Source: Verrucomicrobiota bacterium
Lineage (GTDB): Bacteria; Verrucomicrobiota; Verrucomicrobiia; Opitutales; Opitutaceae
Assembly: GCA_030916665.1 (NCBI GenBank)
Contig: JAUPWC010000557.1
Location: forward strand, 1 to 11,502
Reading direction: 5' to 3'
Length of the DNA stretch: 11,502 bases
Positions 6,584 through 11,502 of the stretch are shown here, in pieces (positions within the stretch are counted from its first letter, which is position 1; the number at the start of each line of letters is the position of its first letter). Below the pieces are notes generated by a model that saw only the letters and a program-made list of their open reading frames with translations, was not told the origin of the DNA and did not search any database. A program made the translations under genes and the position numbers.

Positions 6584-7672
6584 TCACAAAAACTTCCTCT
6601 TGGCCGGGTCCTCACCGAGGCGCTTGAGGAGCGCCTTGATCTCCTGCGCTTTCTCCTTCGGGCACACGAGCGTGGCCTGGGCGGTGTGAACCACAACGAG
6701 ATCGCTGGCGCCGACGACCGCGGTGAGGTGTCCGTCAGCGCTCACGACGATGTTTTTGGCGCCGCCCTCGACCATCGCGAGTCCGCGCAGGACATTGCCG
6801 GCCGAGTCGGGTGTGAAGTGCTTCGCGATGGCCGGCCACGCGCCGACATCATCCCAGTCGAAAGTGGCCGGCACGACGACGACGTTGGTGGATTTCTCCA
6901 TCAGTGCGTAGTCCACGGAAATGCGCGGCAGCGTCGGATAAACCTGGGGCAACGCCTCCGCCCAGCCGCCAGCCGAACCGGCCGCGGCCTCCAGCTTGGC
7001 CAAACCCGCATAAAGCTCCGGGGCATGTGCGCGGAAAGCCGTCTCCACGACCGGCACGCGCCAGACGAACATGCCGGCGTTCCAGAAGTATTCGCCCGAG
7101 GTGAGATAACCCTGCGCGGTCTCCAGATTCGGCTTCTCGACGAAGCGCTTCACCGCCATCACGTCGCGCCCGCCGATCTTCTTCCACGGAGCCGACTGCT
7201 GGATGTAGCCGAAACCCGTCTCGGGGGCGGTCGGTTTGATGCCAAGCGTCACGAGCACGTCAGCCGATTCGGCGGCCTCAAAGGCGACATTCAACAAACC
7301 ACCATATTCCTTCACGTCATGGATGACATGGTCGGCCGGCAGCATGGCAAACGTGGCCTCGGGGTTGCGTTGTTTCACCAGCAGCATGGCCAGACCGGTC
7401 GCGGCCGCGGTGTCGCGGCCCATCGGTTCGGCGACGATGTTGGCCGGAGGCAGATCCGGACAGGCGCGCTGGCAACCGGTCTGCTGGGCCTGCGTGGTGA
7501 GCACGAAGATGTTTTCCCGCGGCACGACGCCGGCCACGCGTTCCACGGTCTGGGCGAGCATGGTTTTGTCCCCGACGATGGGCAGCAGGTGCTTCGGGGT
7601 GGCGGCGCAGCTTTGGGGCCAGAACCGCTCGCCGCGGCCGCCGGCCATGATGACAACATATCGATTGGGCAT
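6584..7672 (-). CDS. manC: Mannose-1-phosphate guanylyltransferase, monofunctional
   Basis: The enzyme makes GDP-mannose from GTP and mannose 1-phosphate, a precursor for surface polysaccharide, glycosylation and GDP-fucose or GDP-rhamnose. The 362-residue product shows the nucleotidyltransferase signature MAGGRGERFWPQS (9-21), AEPMGRDTAAATGLAM (81-96), LPADHVI (111-117), ETGFGYIQ (151-158), FVEKPNLETA (177-186), YFWNAGMFVW (195-204) and FDWDDVGAWPAI (271-282). The C-terminal cupin-like phosphomannose isomerase domain of bifunctional ~470-residue enzymes is absent. The ATG at 7672 is supported by the motif beginning at residue 9. No Shine-Dalgarno is seen, and a possible promoter lies only about 15 bases upstream. 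The gene heads the long minus-strand series, divergent from the rhodanese gene. Confidence 0.95.
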   Translation of the reverse strand: MPNRYVVIMAGGRGERFWPQSCAATPKHLLPIVGDKTMLAQTVERVAGVVPRENIFVLTTQAQQTGCQRACPDLPPANIVAEPMGRDTAAATGLAMLLVKQRNPEATFAMLPADHVIHDVKEYGGLLNVAFEAAESADVLVTLGIKPTAPETGFGYIQQSAPWKKIGGRDVMAVKRFVEKPNLETAQGYLTSGEYFWNAGMFVWRVPVVETAFRAHAPELYAGLAKLEAAAGSAGGWAEALPQVYPTLPRISVDYALMEKSTNVVVVPATFDWDDVGAWPAIAKHFTPDSAGNVLRGLAMVEGGAKNIVVSADGHLTAVVGASDLVVVHTAQATLVCPKEKAQEIKALLKRLGEDPAKRKFL

Positions 7673-7688
7673 AAAACTGATGGCGGCT

Positions 7689-7718
7689 ATTGCACTTGGA
7701 GCTAAGCGGTGCGGTCAA
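7689..7718 (-). promoter_or_regulatory. Possible sigma-70-type promoter for manC
   Basis: On the minus strand a TTGACC (7713-7718) is followed after 18 nt by TGCAAT (7689-7694). These match the -35 consensus at 5 of 6 bases and the -10 at 4 of 6. If used, the transcript would start about 10 bases before the manC ATG, giving a very short leader. It lies in the only divergent intergenic gap (7673-7763), where a promoter is expected, but the match is weak. Confidence 0.3.
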
Positions 7719-7763
7719 TGGCTAACTGATTGCCAAGGGCCGTCCGGTGCCTTGGCTGGACGC

Positions 7764-8084
7764 ATGGAAACTCCGCTCGAAGTTGATGTCGTCACTGCCG
7801 CCAGGCTCCACCAAGAGGGCGCCCTGCTGCTCGATGTGCGCGAACCTTTCGAGGTCGTCACGAGTGTTATCGCCGGCAGCCGTCACATCCCGATGCGCCA
7901 GATCCCTGAATCGTTCAACGATCTGCCCCGGGACCGGCTGATTCTTGTCCAATGTCACCATGGCGGACGCAGCCTGCGGGTGACGCAGTTCCTCCGGGCC
8001 AACGGTTTTGAACAGGTTTCCAACGTCGCCGGCGGGATCGATGCCTGGGCCGAACAAATCGACCCTTCCCTGCCCCGTTATTGA
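7764..8084 (+). CDS. Single-domain rhodanese-like sulfurtransferase
   Basis: This is a 106-residue rhodanese-domain protein resembling GlpE-type single-domain sulfurtransferases, which carry sulfane sulfur on an active-site cysteine. The domain is complete: LLLDVREPFEV at 21-31, the GSRHIPM block (38-44), the active-site loop CHHGGRS with Cys64 through Arg69, and SNVAGGIDAWA at 86-96. There is no signal peptide, so it is probably cytoplasmic. I start it at the ATG at 7764 because the domain begins a few residues later; the frame stays open upstream to 7236, but that region is antisense to manC. It is the first gene of the plus-strand block; a functional link to the neighbouring sulfur-inserting radical-SAM enzyme RimO is possible but purely contextual. 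Confidence 0.92.
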   Translation: METPLEVDVVTAARLHQEGALLLDVREPFEVVTSVIAGSRHIPMRQIPESFNDLPRDRLILVQCHHGGRSLRVTQFLRANGFEQVSNVAGGIDAWAEQIDPSLPRY

Positions 8085-8142
8085 GGCGCTTGACTCCGAC
8101 GCGTAACTTCGGGCAAAAGCTTCCCCTCATACCTCCACTCCC

Positions 8143-8250
8143 ATGGGTCAACAAACCAACAAGCACATCAAAAAGAAACGCCGCGTCGCCTACCACAAGC
8201 GCCGCAACGCCAAGATCAAGGCTGCCATCAAGGCCTCCAAGAAGAAGTAA
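8143..8250 (+). CDS. Small, extremely basic protein of unknown function (35 aa), possibly ribosome- or nucleic-acid-associated
   Basis: A short gene running from ATG at 8143 to TAA at 8248-8250 encodes 35 residues beginning MGQQTNKHIKKKRR and ending IKAASKKK-like (residues 29-35 are IKASKKK). Fifteen of 35 residues are Lys or Arg, with two His and no acidic residue at all. The middle (YHKRRNAKIKAAIKA, residues 17-31) could form a basic amphipathic helix. Codon choice is regular (AAG and CGC preferred) and an intrinsic terminator follows, both favouring a real gene. There is no recognisable domain; size and composition resemble small ribosomal proteins such as bTHX or bL34, but no motif of either is present. 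A TTGACT at 8090-8095, right after the rhodanese stop, could be a -35 element, although no good -10 follows. No Shine-Dalgarno is present; the leader is in fact C-rich (CCTCCACTCCC). I have an unverified impression that short basic proteins with this kind of start occur in other Verrucomicrobiota. Confidence 0.72.
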   Translation: MGQQTNKHIKKKRRVAYHKRRNAKIKAAIKASKKK

Positions 8251-8278
8251 GCGCGTTCCCCCGGGGACCGTTTCAAGC

Positions 8279-8310
8279 GCGCGCCCTCCGCGGCGCGCCT
8301 TTGTTTTTAT
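8279..8310 (+). terminator. Intrinsic terminator after the small basic gene, directly before rimO
   Basis: A GC stem GCGCGCC (8279-8285) pairs with GGCGCGC (8292-8298) around a 6-base loop and is followed by CTTTGTTTTTAT. This is the classic shape of a Rho-independent terminator for plus-strand transcription. It ends about 3 bases before the rimO ATG at 8314. Confidence 0.7.
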
Positions 8311-8313
8311 AGC

Positions 8314-9738
8314 ATGATCAAGGTCAGCCTCATCTCCCTCGGTTGCGCCAAGAACCTCGTGGACAGCGAGATCATGGTCGGACACCTCCATCAGGCGGGC
8401 ATGGCCGTCATTCCCGAGGCGGAAAAGGCCGACGTCGTCATCGTCAACACCTGCTCCTTCATCGACTCGTCCAAGGAAGAGTCGATCGGACACATCCTCG
8501 AGGTCCACCATAACAAGGGGATGAAGAAGCGCCGCAATGAGCAGAAGCTCATCGTCGCGGGCTGCATGAGCCAGCGCTTCTCCAAGGATCTCAAAACGGA
8601 GCTGCACCACGAGGTGGACGCCTTCATCGGTCTCGACCAGGTCACCAAGGTCGCCCCGATCATCGAGGAGATCTACGCCAAGGACCGCGGCACGGGCGAC
8701 GCCAAGGCCGCGCCCGCCGTGTTGTTCGAGGGCAAGTCCACCTACATTCCGGACTACGACACGCCCCGTTTCCGCCTCACCCCGGCCCATTTCGCCTACA
8801 TCAAGATCGCCGAGGGCTGCAACCACCCTTGCACCTTCTGCATCATCCCGCAAATCCGCGGCCGCCATCGCAGCCGCACCGTGGACAGCGTCGTTCAGGA
8901 AGCCCGTCGGCTCGTGAGGGAGGGCGTCAAGGAGCTTAACCTGATCTCCCAGGACACGACCTTTTTCGGCATGGACACCTGGGAACAGCGCCCGAATCCC
9001 CGCACCCCGGTCGATTCCTCCCGCGGCACCGCGCTCACCACCCTTCTCCGCGAGCTCAACGCCATCGAGGGCGACTTCTGGATCCGCCTGCTCTACACGC
9101 ACCCGGCCCACTGGAGCGACGAGCTCATCCGCACCATCGCCGAGTGCCCGAAGGTCGCCCGCTACATCGACATCCCGCTCCAGCATATCAGCGACAACAT
9201 GCTCGGGCGTATGCAGCGTGAGACGAGCGGCGACTACATCCGCGACCTGATCAAGCGCATCCGCGCCGGCATCCCCGGCATTGCCGTCCGCACCACCTTC
9301 ATCGTCGGCTTTCCCGGCGAGACCGACGCCGATGTCGCCGAGCTCTGCGAATTCATCGAGACGACGAAGTTCGAGCGCCTCGGCGTGTTCCGTTACTCGC
9401 AGGAAGAAGGCACGCGCGGGGCCAAGATGCCCGACCAGATTACGCCCAAGGTGAAGGAAGCCCGCTGGCACAAGCTCATGGCGCTGCAAAAACGCATCGC
9501 CGCCGAGGTTTCCAAGTCGCACGTTGGGCATACGCTCAAGGTCCTCGTCGAGGAGCCGGGCGTCGCCCGCGGCGAGGCAGACGCCCCCGACATCGACGGC
9601 CGCGTGTATGTCCCGCGCGATTTGCCGGTCGGCGATTTCGTGAACGTGAAGATCACCGGCTATCAGGATTACGATCTCCTCGCCCTGCCCAAGGGCCAGA
9701 AGCCGAAGGAATTCAAAGTCGCCAAGCAGGCGCAGTGA
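8314..9738 (+). CDS. rimO: Ribosomal protein uS12 aspartate methylthiotransferase
   Basis: RimO is a radical-SAM enzyme with two 4Fe-4S clusters that methylthiolates a conserved aspartate of ribosomal protein S12. The 474-residue product has the N-terminal MTTase domain with cluster ligands Cys11 (SLGCAKNLVDSE), Cys47 (VNTCSFID) and Cys84 (VAGCMSQRF), then the radical-SAM motif Cys169-x3-Cys173-x2-Cys176 in AEGCNHPCTFCIIPQIRGRHRSR, LNLISQDTTFFGMD (208-221), YIDIPLQHISDNMLGRM (284-300), TTFIVGFPGETD (327-338), and a C-terminal TRAM domain (about 406-457). SLGCAKNLVDSE and the QDTT block favour RimO over MiaB. Two local expansions stand out: a basic stretch KGMKKRRNEQK (68-78) and a hydrophilic insert at about 222-241. 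The ATG at 8314 has no Shine-Dalgarno and lies immediately after a terminator hairpin, so its transcript may be nearly leaderless or arise by read-through. Confidence 0.97.
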   Translation: MIKVSLISLGCAKNLVDSEIMVGHLHQAGMAVIPEAEKADVVIVNTCSFIDSSKEESIGHILEVHHNKGMKKRRNEQKLIVAGCMSQRFSKDLKTELHHEVDAFIGLDQVTKVAPIIEEIYAKDRGTGDAKAAPAVLFEGKSTYIPDYDTPRFRLTPAHFAYIKIAEGCNHPCTFCIIPQIRGRHRSRTVDSVVQEARRLVREGVKELNLISQDTTFFGMDTWEQRPNPRTPVDSSRGTALTTLLRELNAIEGDFWIRLLYTHPAHWSDELIRTIAECPKVARYIDIPLQHISDNMLGRMQRETSGDYIRDLIKRIRAGIPGIAVRTTFIVGFPGETDADVAELCEFIETTKFERLGVFRYSQEEGTRGAKMPDQITPKVKEARWHKLMALQKRIAAEVSKSHVGHTLKVLVEEPGVARGEADAPDIDGRVYVPRDLPVGDFVNVKITGYQDYDLLALPKGQKPKEFKVAKQAQ

Positions 9739-9745
9739 GTCCTGC

Positions 9746-9803
9746 ACCACTAATCCACACTAAGAACCACTAATGAGTGGCCATTTAGTGAAAATGAGTG
9801 GTT
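9746..9803. repeat. CACTAAT-type dyad repeat between convergent rimO and mpl
   Basis: The left side is three consecutive 10-nt units: ACCACTAATC, CACACTAAGA, ACCACTAATG (9746-9775). The dyad pairs AACCACT (9765-9771) with AGTGGTT (9797-9803), with a nested pair CACTAA (9767-9772) and TTAGTG (9785-9790). The right arm touches the mpl stop codon at 9804. Lying between converging genes, it may serve as a two-way transcription end, although no strong T-run is present. Confidence 0.65.
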
Positions 9804-11216
9804 TCAAATCTGGACCGCGAACTTCCCGATGATTCCGTCGAAGGAGCCGTTGGTGAAGAAGACCACCAGCTGCGGCTCCTTTGCGGATTGCGTGTTGGCG
9901 GTGAGCTTCTCCAACAGCGCGGCGTTCGTGTCGGCGGTATAGGCGTGGATACCCTGCAGGTCGAGGTGCTGGATGACGGCCTCGACGTCGAAGCGGTCGC
10001 CTTCTTTCAGTTTGTCGGCCCGGTTCACAGCTCCGATGTAAACCTCGTCCGCGAGCCCAAGCGCGCGGGTGAAGCCGGCCTGCAGGACTTTCGTCCGCGC
10101 TGTGTTGCTGCGCGCCTCGAAGACGGCGTTGATCGTGAGGCCGGGATGACGCGCGCGAAGCGACTGGAGTGTCTCGGCCAGCGCGGTCGGGTGATGGCCA
10201 AAGTCCTCGATCACCTTGAGTCGCGGAGTATCCACCAGCAGTTCCTGCCGGCGTTTCACGCCGCGGAAGCGCGCGAGCGCCTCGAGCTTCAGCTGCGTGG
10301 GGTCGTCCGGGAACAAAGCCAGCGCCGCGGCGACGGCGGCCATGGCGGCGTTGCGGGCGTTGAAGATGCCGGGCTGGTTCCAGCGCACGGCCTGCGGTTC
10401 CTCCCCCCGCCAAGTGAGCGTGAAACTCACGCCGGCCGGCGATTCGGCAAAGTTCGTAATACGAACATCGTTCTCCTCGCCCGTGCCGACCTTGACGGTG
10501 CGCGTCCACGGAAAGGCTCCGAGCGCGCGCAGGTTGTCGTCGTCGCCGTTCAACACGATCCAACCGTTGCGCGGGACGATGCGTGCGAGGTGCAAAAAGG
10601 TGCGCTGCACGTCGGCCAGGTCACGAAAGATGTCGGCGTGGTCGAACTCCAGGTTGTTCATCACGGCGACGTGCGGCGCATAGTGGATGAACTTGCTGCG
10701 CTTGTCGAAGAAGGCGCTGTCGTATTCGTCGCCCTCGATCACGAAGGGGGCCGCCGCCGTGCCGAGGTGGTTGCCCACCGGCGGGTCCTGCGGCACGCCG
10801 CCGATCAGGAAACCCGGGTCGCGGCCGTTCTCGCGCAGCAGGAAGGCGGTCAGCGCCGTGGTGGTCGTCTTGCCGTGCGTGCCGGCGATGACGATGTTCT
10901 TGCGGCCCTTGAGCACAAAATCCGCCAGCTGGGCCGGCAATGACGTGAAGGCGAGCGCCCGGGTGTCGAGCAGCCACTCGACCTCGGGATTGCCGCGCGA
11001 CATGGCGTTGCCGATGACGACGAGGTCGGGCGCGAGCTTCGCCAGCCGGGTCGGATCATAGCCCTCGTGCAGCGTGATGCCCGCCGAGGCCAGCACCGTG
11101 CTCATCGGCGGATAGACGCCGGTGTCAGCTCCGAGCACCTCGTGTCCCGCCGCCCGCGCCAGCAGCGCCGCATTGCCCATCGCCGTCCCGCAAATTCCCA
11201 TGAAGTAGATTCTCAT
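9804..11216 (-). CDS. mpl: UDP-N-acetylmuramate:L-alanyl-gamma-D-glutamyl-meso-diaminopimelate ligase (murein peptide ligase)
   Basis: Mpl attaches the recycled tripeptide L-Ala-gamma-D-Glu-meso-DAP to UDP-MurNAc, returning cell-wall fragments to peptidoglycan synthesis in the cytoplasm. The 470-residue product follows the Mur ligase plan: N-terminal UDP-binding MGICGTAMGNAALLA (6-20) and VYPPMSTVLASAGI, then IGNAMSRGNPEVE (68-80); central ATP-binding AGTHGKTTTTALTAF (111-125); EGDEYDSAFFDKRSKFIHYA (161-180); NNLEFDHADIF (187-197); and C-terminal EDFGHHPTALAETL (337-350), EARSNT (367-372) and TNGSFDGI. The VYPPMST, AMSRGNP and DEYDSAFFDKRSKF blocks separate Mpl from MurC. The ATG at 11216 is certain from the N-terminal motif; no Shine-Dalgarno precedes it. 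It lies downstream of priA, separated by a long inverted repeat. Confidence 0.96.
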   Translation of the reverse strand: MRIYFMGICGTAMGNAALLARAAGHEVLGADTGVYPPMSTVLASAGITLHEGYDPTRLAKLAPDLVVIGNAMSRGNPEVEWLLDTRALAFTSLPAQLADFVLKGRKNIVIAGTHGKTTTTALTAFLLRENGRDPGFLIGGVPQDPPVGNHLGTAAAPFVIEGDEYDSAFFDKRSKFIHYAPHVAVMNNLEFDHADIFRDLADVQRTFLHLARIVPRNGWIVLNGDDDNLRALGAFPWTRTVKVGTGEENDVRITNFAESPAGVSFTLTWRGEEPQAVRWNQPGIFNARNAAMAAVAAALALFPDDPTQLKLEALARFRGVKRRQELLVDTPRLKVIEDFGHHPTALAETLQSLRARHPGLTINAVFEARSNTARTKVLQAGFTRALGLADEVYIGAVNRADKLKEGDRFDVEAVIQHLDLQGIHAYTADTNAALLEKLTANTQSAKEPQLVVFFTNGSFDGIIGKFAVQI

Positions 11217-11236
11217 TGTTTGAAGGCAGAAGGGTT

Positions 11237-11341
11237 AACCACAGATGGACACAGATAAACACAGATATTGCGGGCAAGTTTCCTCGGTTATGCCGGCCCG
11301 TCGATGACTCGATCTGTGTGCATCTGTGTCCATCTGTGGTT
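11237..11341. repeat. Long CACAGAT-type inverted repeat between priA and mpl
   Basis: Two 30-base arms, 11237-11266 and 11312-11341, are complementary at 28 of 30 positions across a 45-base spacer. The left arm is built of 10-nt units: ACCACAGATG, GACACAGATA, AACACAGAT. The element ends 6 bases before the priA stop codon (minus strand) and begins 20 bases upstream of the mpl start, so transcripts running from priA into mpl would carry a long hairpin. Confidence 0.85.
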
Positions 11342-11347
11342 CAAATG

Positions 11348-11502
11348 TTACATCAAACTCATCGGGTCCACGTCGAGGACCTGGGTGACGTCGTCGGGCC
11401 ATTTGACCTCGGCCTGGAGCTTGACGAGCACGGGCACGACCTTTGCGGCGGAGGCGCAGAAATACCAGATCTGGTAGCGGTATTCGTCCTTCACCTTCTC
11501 GA
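11348..11502 (-). CDS. priA: Primosomal protein N' (PriA helicase), C-terminal fragment
   Basis: Only the last 50 residues and a TAA stop are in the window; the rest lies beyond the right edge. The fragment reads KDEYRYQIWYF near its start and ends KWPDDVTQVLDVDPMSLM. The pattern of a (K/R)xxYRYQ strand followed about 30 residues later by a terminal (V/I)DVDPxxL is characteristic of the PriA C-terminus, where E. coli PriA ends with a closely similar VLDVDP motif. PriA is the 3'-to-5' helicase that restarts stalled replication forks. The call rests on a short match, but this tail is distinctive. Confidence 0.82.
   Translation of the reverse strand, partial: EKVKDEYRYQIWYFCASAAKVVPVLVKLQAEVKWPDDVTQVLDVDPMSLM

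Noticed and set aside
7236..7763. N-terminal extension of the rhodanese into the manC region
   Set aside because: The extension is antisense to manC and low in protein-like features; the rhodanese domain is complete from 7764.
8081..8317. A 78-codon plus-strand frame overlapping the small basic gene
   Set aside because: It crosses the terminator, is Arg/Pro/Ser-rich and out of frame with the 35-codon gene, which has better start, stop and codon use.
7800..9738. The rhodanese, small basic gene and rimO as a dedicated sulfur-transfer operon
   Set aside because: Rhodaneses are common and promiscuous, and a terminator separates the small gene from rimO; adjacency alone does not support a shared pathway.
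7915..9750. A 611-codon open frame on the minus strand opposite rimO and the rhodanese
   Set aside because: It is antisense to two clearly recognised genes, its translation is a low-complexity Asp/Gly/Ala/Leu/Val-rich sequence without domain motifs, and long mirror frames are common in GC-rich genes.
11237..11341. Possible CRISPR array suggested by repeated CACAGAT words
   Set aside because: Units are about 10 nt with no spacers of regular length and the arrangement is an inverted pair, not direct repeats with unique spacers.

Overview
This is a gene-dense, GC-rich bacterial chromosome segment made mostly of core housekeeping genes. Several features point to the Verrucomicrobiota, perhaps an Opitutaceae-like lineage: high GC, no Shine-Dalgarno sequence before any start I examined, CACGGAT/CACAGAT-type intergenic dyad repeats, and a monofunctional ManC. 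The Mpl murein ligase indicates a diderm with meso-DAP peptidoglycan. The taxonomic placement is an inference from gene content and style, not from a marker gene.

Layout. From 1 to 7672 everything reads on the minus strand. In transcription order the genes are manC (GDP-mannose synthesis), ruvX/yqgF (Holliday junction resolvase-like / pre-16S rRNA nuclease), truA (tRNA pseudouridine synthase), comF (phosphoribosyltransferase-like), accD (acetyl-CoA carboxylase beta), folC (folylpolyglutamate synthase), an extended-SDR nucleotide-sugar epimerase/dehydratase, and a DegT/DnrJ-type aminotransferase that runs off the left edge. From 7764 to 9738 a plus-strand block carries a single-domain rhodanese, a 35-residue very basic protein of unknown function, and rimO (S12 methylthiotransferase). 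From 9804 to 11502 the minus strand resumes with mpl (murein tripeptide ligase), preceded by the C-terminal end of priA at the right edge.

How the genes relate. truA-(comF)-accD-folC resembles the truA-dedA-accD-folC order known from Escherichia coli, so this is an ancient housekeeping cluster. The epimerase and aminotransferase share a GTGA stop/start overlap and probably act one after the other on a nucleotide sugar for surface glycan; manC also feeds sugar-nucleotide synthesis. RimO modifies the ribosome, and the small basic protein beside it has a composition that would suit binding rRNA.

Points worth a second look: (1) the small basic protein, followed by an intrinsic terminator that ends only a few bases before the rimO start codon; (2) an AccD whose zinc ribbon has lost three of its four cysteines; (3) an SDR enzyme with Asn in place of the catalytic Tyr of YxxxK; (4) a set of dyad-symmetric repeats in the intergenic gaps, nearly all starting within a few bases of a stop codon, several built from ~10-nt phased units, and two of which supply the apparent GTG start codons of comF and truA. 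I see no CRISPR array, transposase, phage gene, tRNA or rRNA.
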